64,000 nucleotides of DNA, taken from positions 1-64,000 of the forward strand of contig CAJTSL010000009.1 in NCBI GenBank assembly GCA_910578845.1, written 5' to 3'. Position numbers and translations under genes: made by a program. Shown here one piece after another: positions 53,493-63,015 of the stretch (positions are counted from its first letter, which is position 1; the number at the start of each line of letters is the position of its first letter). This DNA comes from an uncultured Lachnospiraceae bacterium (GTDB lineage Bacteria > Bacillota > Clostridia > Lachnospirales > Lachnospiraceae). The notes under the pieces were generated by a model. That model did not search any database and was not told the DNA's origin. It worked only from the letters and a program-made list of their open reading frames with translations.

Positions 53493-53592
53493 AGCGCTTC
53501 GCGAAAATGTGCTATAAGAAGAATCTCCATTTTGTAAAATAGAAAAATGCAAAATTAGCGTTTTTTCCGGCAAAAATAACATTGCCCTTCAA

Positions 53593-53621
53593 TTGTTCCT
53601 AGTACTGTTTTTTGCTATAAT
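53593..53621 (+). promoter_or_regulatory. Sigma-A promoter of the 53680-59816 cassette
   Basis: TTGTTC (53593-53598), 17-base spacer, perfect TATAAT (53616-53621). Confidence 0.75.
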
Positions 53622-53679
53622 ATATTAAAATAGCTAGGAAATGCACGAAATACAAAAGAGACGAAGGGTGTGTATTGAT

Positions 53680-54342
53680 ATGGGATATTCTATTTTGACC
53701 AATTCATTGAATGGGTTAACTTTAAGAGGGGGATTGTTTGACGCACAAATGTTGTCTTATCTAAAGATTATGCCTGTGAAATGGCGTGATATACTATTGC
53801 CTGTAGGAGAGGATATTACGGTTTATGATCCGGATAATACTTTTTATAGTGCTTTAAAGGAAAAGTTTGATGATTGGTCATCAGAAGATGTTGCGAAAGA
53901 GCTGCAATCTGGCAGTGATTTAGCAAAGGCTGTAAATAGTGTTGTTAAAATAAAAAGAAAAAGCATGAAACATGCTAAGAAGCAGTCTGCACGCGTCATG
54001 AGGGAAGTCAATAAGATGTGGAAGCAGGGGCATTACGGAGAGAAGAATAAGGACTTGCGAAAGGCTTTAGATATTATTCATAGAGCATTCCGTGAATCTT
54101 TCATTACAATACGCTTTGCTTTAAAAACTGATGCCTATCGTTGCATTCCGCAAGGTTTGGAGATAATGATGCAAAATGGAGAGAAAAAGGAAATCTCTTC
54201 TTTGTATGTTTTTGATCAGGCTGCTGATAAATACAGGATACGAGATGACGTACGCTTATCTGCTACGGATTTAAGATATTTGCAGTTGGCTATTTCGCCG
54301 TATATATTTGAGAAAATCCATGCTAGATTACTTACAAGATAG
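53680..54342 (+). CDS. Unknown protein, first gene of five-gene cassette
   Basis: 220 residues from ATG 53680, preceded by GAAGGGTG; ATG 53641 in the same frame lies only about 13 bases past the expected transcription start and has a ribosome site too close. No domain recognised. Middle region about 95-130 is very basic (KIKRKSMKHAKKQSARVMRE), which may bind nucleic acid; the N-terminus contains WRDILLPVGEDITVYDPDN. No membrane segment. Followed 20 bases on by the HD-type gene. Confidence 0.7.
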   Translation: MGYSILTNSLNGLTLRGGLFDAQMLSYLKIMPVKWRDILLPVGEDITVYDPDNTFYSALKEKFDDWSSEDVAKELQSGSDLAKAVNSVVKIKRKSMKHAKKQSARVMREVNKMWKQGHYGEKNKDLRKALDIIHRAFRESFITIRFALKTDAYRCIPQGLEIMMQNGEKKEISSLYVFDQAADKYRIRDDVRLSATDLRYLQLAISPYIFEKIHARLLTR

Positions 54343-54362
54343 TATGCAGTGGAGGGTAGGCA

Positions 54363-56798
54363 ATGGAGTCCAGGATAAATGAAACATTATGTGAGAAGCT
54401 TTTTAGAAACCCAACACCGCTTGATAGAAAAAAGCAGATATTTTGGTATCTGTATGAGCGTATGTTCCCATGTAGGGAAATCATGAAAGATTTCTTACTG
54501 AATGTGGATGCCAGTGAGCGGACGGAATGTGCGAAATACATTGTTCAAAGGCTTTGCTTTGAAGCAAATTTCCCACCTCCGTATTTCTTACTGGTATCCC
54601 TTCTGGATTTTGAAAAAAATGATGAAAACCAGTCTTCCCATAGTGCCTATATTCCACAGGATCATTTTTCCCATATTGTTTATATGTATCTTCTGGGAAT
54701 TTATTTATTCTTTTATTCTCCTTCTTTAAATAAAGCCCTTACAAAAGAGTTTATGCGCAAACGTACGGAGGCAGGTTATAATCCGGTTCTGGATGCGACG
54801 AAGGACTTTATTAGTTTCTGGAAGTATTTCTGTTTGTTCCATGATATTGCCTATCCAATTGAAAACGCCTATGAAATGAATAAAGATAATAGAGTGGTTT
54901 TAAAAATGAAACAGGAATGCGAGGGGAAAGAATCCGTTTATGATAAATACCTGACAAATTTTAATGAAATAGAATGTATCCTTTCTCGTGAAATCTTGTT
55001 GGAAGGAGCTACAAAATACTTGATTGTATGGCAGATGCTTGATGATTGTGATAATAATCACCTTTTTGAAAATGTCATTGTATCGTCAACAGGATGCTTT
55101 CTGCAAAAAGAGGATCGCGCTGAAAAAGTGGGACTGGATAACATCAAGGCACAATTCGGGGGATATCAGTCAATTGATAAGCTTCATTGCTTTGAACATG
55201 TGAAGATGTTTACTGGTTTTGTTGATGCGGATGACTATATTATTGTATTGTTCGATGCTTTCTCAGAACAGCCTATTGCTTTTAAATATACGCCATCAGC
55301 ATCTTTGCCTCAGTACTATATACTGAAAAATAAGTATAATTTTTCAACTGATATATCTATTCATAAGCTTTTGGATCACGAAGATTATATGTTACATGAA
55401 GATTTTTACATACGGTATTATTTTAAGGACTTAGAGGCCATTATGGAAAAGCTTCGTCTAAAGACAGGGAGTGGAGAAGATTTTTCTAAAAAGGACATAC
55501 GTACAATTTTGAATAGGATAGGTAAGCTCTCGTTGGAAAAAGACCGGAAGCCTGAGCGGATGCAACACTTTGAGAGGATTACGACCAGCCATGATTTAAA
55601 TACTTATATTTTTCAATGTTATAGGACTCTTTCACTGTATACCGGACAGATCTGCTCACCGAAAGATAAGCTGCCTTCGAAGTCCGCTACATCGCTCCTT
55701 GTAGAGCGTAATAAAAAAGTAGTGCAAGAATATCTCCATAATAATTTCAAGAACAATTTCAAACATGCGGTCATAGAAGAGATGCCTTTTGTAGATTATG
55801 AAAAGGCGGAAAAGCGCATGGGGAGACTAGGGGATGAGAAACAGCTTATGCCGGAGACCATCAATAGGATTGTGGATGAAGCGGTTGATTATTTATTTAA
55901 TATTAGTTATTTGGAAAAATATGTACGGGAAATCAAGACAAAATTTGCGAAAGAGCTTATTGCCGCAATAGAGGAGGAAAAGAATGTCAATGGCTTGATG
56001 AACCTCTTTATTTGTCAATGTAATAAAGAGCTATTTCGTAAATTGCCTATCTGTTCGCAGCTATTTTTGAGAGAGAATGGAGTAGATATTGAAAAAATAA
56101 TGGAGGTATTTCAGGAAAACCCCAGTGTAGATAAGTATTTGCAAGGTATAGAACAATATTTGAATGAAAAATTTGAAAATAGAAACGATGAAAGAATCAA
56201 TCTCGTTGATTTCATCAGGGAATATAAAACGAAATATTATGTTTATGACCATGGCATTTATGGCGCGGGTATGTTTTTGTTATGTTTCCAATATTACGGA
56301 AAAGTGATTACGAAATTATTTGGCAGAGAAAACGGATGTGACACTTTTAGGGACATGATGAGTACTTTATGTTGGAATGTAGAAAGGACAAAATATGATA
56401 ATAAACTCCAACAAGATTATGAGCATGTTGCCATGGCAGTGCAAAAGAGCATATTCTGTCACAATTTATACCCGGATGTCATTCGCCAGATATATCAGAA
56501 GCCGGGTATTGAATGGAAATATGATTTGCTTAAAGAGCCGAGCATGTATTTTGGAATGATGGTTGATGCGCTCCAAGTATGGAATCGGGAGAAATATTAT
56601 CGACATGCGAAGGTTGACTGGTATCCGATGTTTTCCTCTGATTATTATGATATTGCCATTGAACAGAACCGCATTGTCCTAAAGATTAAAAGCTATCATA
56701 ACAACATCAGCCAAGTGATTGATAAGTTCCTTGCGGAAAAAGATACTTATCTAAAAGATTTTTCATTGTTGGTCAGAGTTGAAGTAAAAGACGTGTGA
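54363..56798 (+). CDS. Large protein with HD-type hydrolase motifs
   Basis: 811 residues; GGAGGG precedes ATG 54363. HD-like residues at both ends: H101 and H104 (QDHFSHIVYMYLLG), LFHDIAYPIE with H160-D161, then YDHGIYGAGM near 627, YEHVAMAVQ and IFCHNL near 690, and VDALQVWNRE near 740, resembling the spread HG, HN and D-LQ-W-R pattern of HD-superfamily enzymes. No reverse transcriptase or helicase motif found. Such folds hydrolyse phosphate esters or nucleotides, so a nucleotide-targeting effector is a possibility only. Confidence 0.6.
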   Translation: MESRINETLCEKLFRNPTPLDRKKQIFWYLYERMFPCREIMKDFLLNVDASERTECAKYIVQRLCFEANFPPPYFLLVSLLDFEKNDENQSSHSAYIPQDHFSHIVYMYLLGIYLFFYSPSLNKALTKEFMRKRTEAGYNPVLDATKDFISFWKYFCLFHDIAYPIENAYEMNKDNRVVLKMKQECEGKESVYDKYLTNFNEIECILSREILLEGATKYLIVWQMLDDCDNNHLFENVIVSSTGCFLQKEDRAEKVGLDNIKAQFGGYQSIDKLHCFEHVKMFTGFVDADDYIIVLFDAFSEQPIAFKYTPSASLPQYYILKNKYNFSTDISIHKLLDHEDYMLHEDFYIRYYFKDLEAIMEKLRLKTGSGEDFSKKDIRTILNRIGKLSLEKDRKPERMQHFERITTSHDLNTYIFQCYRTLSLYTGQICSPKDKLPSKSATSLLVERNKKVVQEYLHNNFKNNFKHAVIEEMPFVDYEKAEKRMGRLGDEKQLMPETINRIVDEAVDYLFNISYLEKYVREIKTKFAKELIAAIEEEKNVNGLMNLFICQCNKELFRKLPICSQLFLRENGVDIEKIMEVFQENPSVDKYLQGIEQYLNEKFENRNDERINLVDFIREYKTKYYVYDHGIYGAGMFLLCFQYYGKVITKLFGRENGCDTFRDMMSTLCWNVERTKYDNKLQQDYEHVAMAVQKSIFCHNLYPDVIRQIYQKPGIEWKYDLLKEPSMYFGMMVDALQVWNREKYYRHAKVDWYPMFSSDYYDIAIEQNRIVLKIKSYHNNISQVIDKFLAEKDTYLKDFSLLVRVEVKDV

Positions 56799-56817
56799 AC
56801 AATATGTAAACAAAATA

Positions 56818-56845
56818 TTGCGAGTTTTATTTACTATGATATAAT
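56818..56845 (+). promoter_or_regulatory. Sigma-A-like promoter before the nitrilase-fold gene
   Basis: TTGCGA (56818-56823), 16-base spacer, TATAAT (56840-56845). Transcription would begin near 56852, just ahead of TTG 56861, so ATG 56879 would be the preferred start for that transcript. Confidence 0.5.
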
Positions 56846-56860
56846 TAGAGGTAGAAAGAG

Positions 56861-58318
56861 TTGAGAATATATAATTTTATGGCATATATTATACAAAATC
56901 TGCTGAAAAAGAACTTTAAATCTGAGGAAGCGAGTGCGATTGCTTCTAAGAGCAGAGAAGATATGACAGAGCAGATCGAAGGACTGTTAATGGAATGTGA
57001 CTTTTCCGTAGCTAGTACAGATAGTTTTTTAGATACCTTTGGAGAAAATCCAATGTTTTTGGCGCTTGCGTTGCAAAGATTGGATGAACTGGCAGCAGAA
57101 CAATTAGAATATGAATTATGGAAGAAAAAACCGGATTTTGAACCTTTCCGATGTATAGATAGCCTGAATAGCCAAGATAATAGAAAAGAAACAGGCATTT
57201 TAATATTGCCCAGGTATGCCTGCATATGGGAGGGGAAAAGCCGTGAGCGGAACCATCTAAATGATATCAATACTCTTCTAAAACATTCCCACTATATAAA
57301 AACAGAATCTGGAAAGATAGATGGGATATATACGGTAAAGAATTATATCCTGAACCCCACCTATTTTGCATTGTGCATGAATGCACAAAATGAGCTATTT
57401 CTTCCGATAGCGGTATCGCCGTTGGCGGATTGGGTGGTTATGAAAGACATTAAATACTGTCATAGGAAAAAGGGCGTGGATGTGAACTATTTTATGGTGG
57501 AGGAACTTGATGAAGAGGTTCAAAAGGAGCTAAGCGTCTATATAGAAAAGGTAATGCGTAAATCCGATAAAAATGGAGATAAAATACTTGTATTTCCGGA
57601 AATGCTAGGAACTAAGAAAACAAAACAGATGATTATAGAACAAATAAGAAAAGAGAATTTTGAAAATTTACATTTTATTGTGTTTCCAAGTATATGGGAA
57701 AAGAATGGCAAACATAAGAACCATAATATATCATATATTTTAGACTATGAAGGGAATGAATGGTTTGGACAGGAAAAGCTGAAGAGGTTTCCGTGGGAGG
57801 AAGGGGAAGAAACTTTTTTAGAGGACATTGTAGAAGGAAAAGAACTTCATATTGTACATTGTGAAGGATATGGGAGTATTGCTGTAGCGATATGCAGAAG
57901 CGAACTGGATCAGGATACACGAAACTTGTTGATGCAGAAGTTAAATGTGAAATTGATTTTGTGTCCGTCGTGGACGCAAGGGAGCCATGAATTTGAAAGT
58001 TCTATTATGACAGGAACGGAACGGTCTTGTAATGTAGCGTGGTGTAATACCTGTTCAGCGCTTAAGGAGTGTAATAAGCAGGGAAGAACGGTAGGAATCA
58101 TTACTTCGTTTGGGAAAAACAGGGATTATAGCAAGCTAAGTTTGGATGGATGCAAATTTCCGGAGGCTGATTGTCAATCGGCATGCAAAGACGGCTGTTT
58201 GTTTTCCAAGAAGATTTATGGAACTTCATACAATGAACTCCGAAGGAAGGATGGGGAAAGCAATGGATGGGAAGGAGAATGTATCGATGTTATATGGGGA
58301 GAAACCATTAACATTTGA
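56861..58318 (+). CDS. Nitrilase (carbon-nitrogen hydrolase)-fold protein
   Basis: 485 residues from TTG 56861 (ATG 56879 also possible). The C-terminal half shows the Glu-Lys-Cys triad of the nitrilase superfamily in order: ILVFPEML near 243, GQEKLKRF near 302 and IAVAICRSEL near 343, followed by ILCPSWT. The N-terminal 150 residues are helical and unassigned. Cys-rich segments follow (CNTCSALKECN, CQSACKDGC near 400-450). Nitrilase domains are known in some defence systems, but here the partner genes differ. Overlaps the next gene by 32 bases. Confidence 0.75.
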   Translation: MRIYNFMAYIIQNLLKKNFKSEEASAIASKSREDMTEQIEGLLMECDFSVASTDSFLDTFGENPMFLALALQRLDELAAEQLEYELWKKKPDFEPFRCIDSLNSQDNRKETGILILPRYACIWEGKSRERNHLNDINTLLKHSHYIKTESGKIDGIYTVKNYILNPTYFALCMNAQNELFLPIAVSPLADWVVMKDIKYCHRKKGVDVNYFMVEELDEEVQKELSVYIEKVMRKSDKNGDKILVFPEMLGTKKTKQMIIEQIRKENFENLHFIVFPSIWEKNGKHKNHNISYILDYEGNEWFGQEKLKRFPWEEGEETFLEDIVEGKELHIVHCEGYGSIAVAICRSELDQDTRNLLMQKLNVKLILCPSWTQGSHEFESSIMTGTERSCNVAWCNTCSALKECNKQGRTVGIITSFGKNRDYSKLSLDGCKFPEADCQSACKDGCLFSKKIYGTSYNELRRKDGESNGWEGECIDVIWGETINI

Positions 58319-59093
58319 GGCTTTGCTTAAAGATATGGAGCAAGTAGGGATTGTCCCGATAGAAATAAATGAAAAAGAAGATTGGGACAGACGCTATGAA
58401 GATTGGATGTATAGGCTTCAGAAATCCTATGAGGAAGCGATGCAGAAAGAAGAACTAGATGATGCTTTTGCTTTTACGCGAAAATATGGGAAAGTAGCTA
58501 AGACGATAAAAAAATTTGCTTCCACACAGGAAAATGCATATTTATATTCTATGGGAACATTCGTCGGAGTTTTCCATGCGATGTCAGGTATGCTTCCAAA
58601 GAGAAATGAAGCACAGATTTTTCATATTAAGATGGCGGAGTTAAAAGGACGCGTATATGTTAAACAGGCTTTGGAATTTTTATATGGGCAAGATTTTATA
58701 CAGCATAAGGAATTGTGTGATAAGCTGGGAATTAGTCCTAGCCAGCTAAACCGGGTTATGGGAGAATTGACAGACGTAGGGTGTGTAAGAAAATATGAAA
58801 GTGGAAAGTACGTATTTTATTCGTTGACACTTTTAGGCAGAAATTATGTCCATGAGTTTCTGGGATGTAGGACAGAGGCCTATATGGAGTATGATTCTGT
58901 TGCGTTAGCAGGACAGAAGCCACAAATTGGAGAAAGAGGGTCTAAGCTTAGCACATCAAGGCTTGCGGCTGAATATCGTATTGATAATGCTAATGAGGAT
59001 ATGGTGAAATATGCAAAACTTGCAAATGTAGAATTGTCGTATGGGAAGGTTAGATTTGGAAATGATGTTTTTCTGGATTGTAATAAGATGTAG
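58287..59093 (+). CDS. Winged helix-turn-helix protein
   Basis: 268 residues from ATG 58287, with GAAGGAG at about nine bases; earlier in-frame codons overlap the nitrilase-fold gene further. A MarR-like winged HTH lies at about 121-190: FIQHKELCDKLGISPSQLNRV then ELTDVGCVRKYESGKYVFYSL. N-terminus is helical and acidic. May regulate the cassette or sense its trigger. Confidence 0.75.
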   Translation: MLYGEKPLTFEALLKDMEQVGIVPIEINEKEDWDRRYEDWMYRLQKSYEEAMQKEELDDAFAFTRKYGKVAKTIKKFASTQENAYLYSMGTFVGVFHAMSGMLPKRNEAQIFHIKMAELKGRVYVKQALEFLYGQDFIQHKELCDKLGISPSQLNRVMGELTDVGCVRKYESGKYVFYSLTLLGRNYVHEFLGCRTEAYMEYDSVALAGQKPQIGERGSKLSTSRLAAEYRIDNANEDMVKYAKLANVELSYGKVRFGNDVFLDCNKM

Positions 59094-59120
59094 ATGAAAA
59101 GCGCAAAGAGAGGTTAGGCT

Positions 59121-59816
59121 ATGCATAAAATAATAGAAATCATACATGAATTAAATGAACAGAATGAATCTTGGGGAAATTATTTTGAAGATGAAAATAT
59201 ATATATTATCCGGTTAAGCAATGAATCCTATCAGGACGATACGAAGAAATTAATCTTACAGCTATTATCGGATATTTTAAATAAACAAAAGCAATTGGTG
59301 GATGAACATAAAGAGGAAGAGGAAGAAAATCTGTGGAAGGAAATAGCAAAGGCTGTCGGGTCAGAAGCTATTGCGAAAGCGATGCGGGAAACTAATGACA
59401 GCGCAAAAGAAATGTATCGTAATGTCAGGCCGCTTCGCGAAGCCAAGGATAACATCATTCCTTTGATCATAGCCGTATTCGAGCATCTTTCGGCTCGTTA
59501 TACACCAGATTTTTTTCAGATGTGTGATAAATATGGAATAGCATCGGAAAGGGATTTTAAAGCCATTGTACTACAGCTTGACCGTATTGTTTCTGTCCAT
59601 GTAAGACGGCACTATGACAAACAGACTGTTTACAAGGAATTCATGAAAGCGACAGGCTTTGAAAGCCAATATGCGCTTGTATATGCGGAACTGTATGAAC
59701 AATATTTAGAGAAAATACAGCATAATTGGTGTATCGATAAATTAGAAGAATTGACAATGCGCTTAGAACAGCTAACAGAGGAAGTTTATAAATTATCAGA
59801 GAAAATACACAACTAA
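59121..59816 (+). CDS. Unknown coiled-coil protein, last gene of cassette
   Basis: 231 residues; AGAGAGG precedes ATG 59121. Acidic coiled-coil segment around 60-90 (VDEHKEEEEENLWKEIAK) and a second at the C-terminus (LEELTMRLEQLTEEVYKL). No enzyme motif recognised. By position, a partner or scaffold of the cassette. Confidence 0.68.
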   Translation: MHKIIEIIHELNEQNESWGNYFEDENIYIIRLSNESYQDDTKKLILQLLSDILNKQKQLVDEHKEEEEENLWKEIAKAVGSEAIAKAMRETNDSAKEMYRNVRPLREAKDNIIPLIIAVFEHLSARYTPDFFQMCDKYGIASERDFKAIVLQLDRIVSVHVRRHYDKQTVYKEFMKATGFESQYALVYAELYEQYLEKIQHNWCIDKLEELTMRLEQLTEEVYKLSEKIHN

Positions 59817-59848
59817 ATGCTATTATACTTTAAAATATATATTCCGAT

Positions 59849-59877
59849 TTGCTTTTTTATGAAAAATGTACTATGAT
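59849..59877 (+). promoter_or_regulatory. Sigma-A promoter of the 59944 operon
   Basis: TTGCTT (59849-59854), 17-base spacer, TATGAT (59872-59877). Shows that the cytidylyltransferase operon is independent of the cassette upstream. Confidence 0.65.
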
Positions 59878-59943
59878 TATCAAGGCAGACGAATATATAT
59901 TTTTTATTTCTATCTGATTTCCCCGGAAGGAGGAAGCCCCATC

Positions 59944-60657
59944 ATGAACATAGCCCTGATCTTAGCAGGTGGCATAGACCCTGATTTCCAGATGAGCGTC
60001 CCAAAACAGTTTGTTAATGTATACAACCGTCCGATTATCATATATACATTAGAAAGATTCCAACAACATAATGAGATAGACGCGATCGTGGTGGCATGTC
60101 TTGACGGCTGGCAAGAGATGGTGACGGCGTATGCGAAGCAGTTTAATATCTCTAAGCTGCGGTGGGTCGTGCAAGGAGGCAAGGACGGGCAGGCATCGGC
60201 AGGGAACGGCATCGTAAAATTGCAAGAGGAGTGCCGGGACAGTGACATCATTATCGTCCACGATGCGATCAGGCCGCTTGTGTCGGATGATACGATTACG
60301 GACAGCATCAGAGTTTGCAGAGAACACGGAATGGGCGTGGCGGCAATGAGGACAATGGATACGATTATGAGGACACAGGATGGGAAAGTAGGGACAAAGA
60401 GCATTTCCCGTTATTCGATTATCCGTATCCAGACGCCCCAGGCATATCGGATGGACAGACTGGCGGATATCCATAAGAAAGCATTGGAAGCGGGCATCAT
60501 GGGACAGGTAGATATGAACAGCGTTGTGTCAAAGTTAGGGGAGCCTGTCTGGTTTTCGAAAGGCTCCGAATTGAATATGAAGATTAATACGGTAGAAGAC
60601 GTGGCAATGTTCAAGGCATTGTACAAGATGCGGCAGGAGTTGGAAAAAGAAGAATGA
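59944..60657 (+). CDS. IspD/TarI-like cytidylyltransferase with altered nucleotide loop
   Basis: 237 residues from ATG 59944 with a strong GGAAGGAGG (59925-59933). IspD/TarI family: PKQFVNVYNRPII, VHDAIRPLV, RIQTPQAYR and EDVAMFKALY. The N-terminal loop reads LAGGIDPDFQMSVPKQF; the usual GxGTR with its CTP-phosphate-binding Arg is replaced by IDPDFQ. This suggests weak or lost catalysis, or a regulatory partner of the next gene (overlap ATGA). Confidence 0.83.
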   Translation: MNIALILAGGIDPDFQMSVPKQFVNVYNRPIIIYTLERFQQHNEIDAIVVACLDGWQEMVTAYAKQFNISKLRWVVQGGKDGQASAGNGIVKLQEECRDSDIIIVHDAIRPLVSDDTITDSIRVCREHGMGVAAMRTMDTIMRTQDGKVGTKSISRYSIIRIQTPQAYRMDRLADIHKKALEAGIMGQVDMNSVVSKLGEPVWFSKGSELNMKINTVEDVAMFKALYKMRQELEKEE

Positions 60658-61364
60658 ATATTGCAATATTATTGGCAGGCGGCAGTGGCACCAGGACAGA
60701 GCAAGATGTCCCGAAGCAGTTTATTAATGTGTATGATAAGCCAATCATTATCTATACACTGGAAGCGTTCCAAAATCATCCGGACATTGACGGCATTGTT
60801 GTCGCCTGCTTAGACGGCTGGCAGACGATTTTGCAAGCATATGCCAGGGAGGCAGGCATTACGAAGCTGCATCATATTGTAAAGGGCGGGGAATGTGGAC
60901 AAGAATCCGCCAGGAATGCCTTGCGCAAGTTACAAGGGAGCTGTCAGGAAGATGACATCGTCATTATCCATGATGCGGTGCGGCCCATGGTTTCGGCAGA
61001 GATCATCTCGGACTGTATCGTAACATGTAGACGACGTGGCTCCGGCCTTGCGGCAATCAGATGTCAGGAAACGATCATCAGGACATTAGATGGCATAGGA
61101 GGAGACGCATACGTAAAGCGTGACGGGATTATGCGCGTACAGACGCCGCAGGCATATTTATTCGGAAATGTGCTAGAGGCACACGAAAGTGCGTTCAAAC
61201 AGGGGATAACCAATACCGTTTATACGAACATATTAATGTTGGAAATGGGAAAGACGTTGTACTTCTCTAAAGGCTCTGAGAAAAACCTGAAGATAACGAC
61301 AATGGAAGATGTGGAAATTTTCAAGGCGTTATACCGGATGAAGAAAGAAGATTGGGTAAAATAG
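60654..61364 (+). CDS. IspD/TarI-like cytidylyltransferase
   Basis: 236 residues, paralogue of the preceding gene, with a normal nucleotide loop LAGGSGTRTEQDVPKQF, IHDAVRPMV, RVQTPQAYLF and EDVEIFKALY. Uses CTP to activate a polyol or sugar phosphate, for example ribitol-5-phosphate (TarI) or methylerythritol phosphate (IspD). With the CDP-glycerol-transferase-like gene following, TarI-like activation for transfer is the better guess. Start overlaps the previous stop. Confidence 0.88.
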   Translation: MNIAILLAGGSGTRTEQDVPKQFINVYDKPIIIYTLEAFQNHPDIDGIVVACLDGWQTILQAYAREAGITKLHHIVKGGECGQESARNALRKLQGSCQEDDIVIIHDAVRPMVSAEIISDCIVTCRRRGSGLAAIRCQETIIRTLDGIGGDAYVKRDGIMRVQTPQAYLFGNVLEAHESAFKQGITNTVYTNILMLEMGKTLYFSKGSEKNLKITTMEDVEIFKALYRMKKEDWVK

Positions 61365-61443
61365 CGTCTAATAATTATGTGTTTTTTGACCGATATATTT
61401 TATGTTGATTACAAATTTTGGCTAAAAGAGGTAGTGTTGTCTG

Positions 61444-62835
61444 ATGCGTAAATTCCAGAAGAAGCAGATGTTAAATATCATTGCCAATATGCATTATATT
61501 CATCAGCAGTGCAGAGACGGATTGCTACAAAAGGAATATGCCTATATCCGGACTGCGTTATGTGGATGCCAGCAGGCCGCGCTTCACTTAGGGGAATCAA
61601 TTGAGCAGACAGAGGGCATGGCAGCGACGTCTGTCAAGCGTATAGAGAATTACTGTGAAAAGCTTTATCAGGCCAGCATGCAGCTAGAGGATCTGACAGC
61701 CAAAAAAGTCTATAAACTTTTAGAAGAATCTTTGATTAAAGTAGAAAATGAAATTAACCGTATAGCTATCAGAAAGGAAATTGTTTTCTTGCCATACAAG
61801 GCAAGTATGTGGGACTGCCTCGAAAGCGTTTATCTGGCTGCAAGGAAAGATAAAAATTGTGATGCCTATGTCGTTCCGATCCCATATTATGACAGGAATG
61901 CGGACGGGAGCTTGGGCGAATTGCATTACGAAGGGGAGGAGTATCCTGCCGATATAGAGATCACTTATTATGAGGATTACGATCTAGAGGAAAGGCATCC
62001 CGATGCCATATATATCCATAACCCGTATGACGACAGGAATTATGTGACCTGTGTGCCGGAACAGTATTTTTGCAGTCATTTAAGGACATGTACGGAGCAG
62101 TTAGTCTATATCCCTTATTTCATATTAGATGAGATAGAACCGGATGACGAGGCAAGAATTGCAAGCATGAAACATTTCTGCTTCCTTCCGGGGACGATCT
62201 TCGCCCATAAAGTCATCGTCCAGTCGGAGAAGATGCGCCAGATCTATATCAACGAATACTGTAAGGCAGCCGAAGAAAATGGCTTGCCGAGAGAATTTAT
62301 TGAAAGAAAGCATTTGGAAGAGAAAATATTAGGCATTGGCTCTCCGAAAATTGACAAGGTGCGAAATACCGGGAAAGAAAAGCTGGAAATACCGGAAGGA
62401 TGGCGTAAGCTCATAGAAAAGCCAGACGGCACATGGAAGAAAATTATCCTTTATAATACAAGTGTGAATGCTTTATTGGATAATGATGAGAAAATGTTGG
62501 CTAAAATGCGAGATGTCTTTGAGAAGTTTAAGGCAGCGCAGGATGAGGCAGTGCTATTATGGAGGCCGCATCCACTCATGGACAGTACGATACGGTCACT
62601 GCGGCAGCAGCTTTCCGAAGAATATGAGAAGATTGTAAAAGAATACCGGGAAGAAGGCTGGGGGATTTATGATGACAGCGCAGATGTTGACCGGGCCATT
62701 ATCTTAAGTGATGCCTATTATGGCGACAGGAGCAGTGTGATCAGGTTATATCAGGAGACAGGGAAGCCAGTGATGATACAGGACGTTGATACGCTGGGAA
62801 CAGATGGCTTATGTCTGGCTAGGGATGATCAGTGA
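61444..62835 (+). CDS. CDP-glycerol phosphotransferase-like protein (no propeller)
   Basis: 463 residues; AGAGG lies about 11 bases before ATG 61444. Matches the N-terminal half of the 12377 protein (RKFQKKQMLNII, VFLPYKASMWDCLES, ILYNTSVNALL, LLWRPHPLMDST, YYGDRSSVIRLY) and ends where the propeller would begin. A TagB/TagF-like fold; likely transfers a polyol phosphate from the CDP donor made next door. Its stop lies in an imperfect 72-base-spaced repeat. Confidence 0.83.
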   Translation: MRKFQKKQMLNIIANMHYIHQQCRDGLLQKEYAYIRTALCGCQQAALHLGESIEQTEGMAATSVKRIENYCEKLYQASMQLEDLTAKKVYKLLEESLIKVENEINRIAIRKEIVFLPYKASMWDCLESVYLAARKDKNCDAYVVPIPYYDRNADGSLGELHYEGEEYPADIEITYYEDYDLEERHPDAIYIHNPYDDRNYVTCVPEQYFCSHLRTCTEQLVYIPYFILDEIEPDDEARIASMKHFCFLPGTIFAHKVIVQSEKMRQIYINEYCKAAEENGLPREFIERKHLEEKILGIGSPKIDKVRNTGKEKLEIPEGWRKLIEKPDGTWKKIILYNTSVNALLDNDEKMLAKMRDVFEKFKAAQDEAVLLWRPHPLMDSTIRSLRQQLSEEYEKIVKEYREEGWGIYDDSADVDRAIILSDAYYGDRSSVIRLYQETGKPVMIQDVDTLGTDGLCLARDDQ

Positions 62836-62915
62836 GCGTTTGGATTGTGCTTTAGAAAGGACGTTCGGTGGGCGTCTAGCTTACGTTATAGAAGGAATGA
62901 TCAGTGAGCGCTTGG
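62825..62915 (+). repeat. Imperfect direct repeat at gene end
   Basis: ATGATCAGTGAGCGTTTGG (62825-62843) recurs with one change at 62897-62915, exactly 72 bases apart. The first copy contains the stop codon of the gene at 61444. The following gap to 63015 shows no other convincing gene. Confidence 0.7.
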
Positions 62916-63015
62916 TTCATGCCTTGGTAGGGAGCCTCTGGAAACAGATATGTCAGTATAGGACATTGTCATGGGATGAGGCTGGTAAGAAAAGGCGTAG
63001 TGGAGTCATGCATAT

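Noticed and set aside
54363..56798. Reverse transcriptase or DRT-type defence protein
   Set aside because: No YxDD motif or palm-like block order; GFVDADDYI alone is not sufficient. HD-type motifs fit better.
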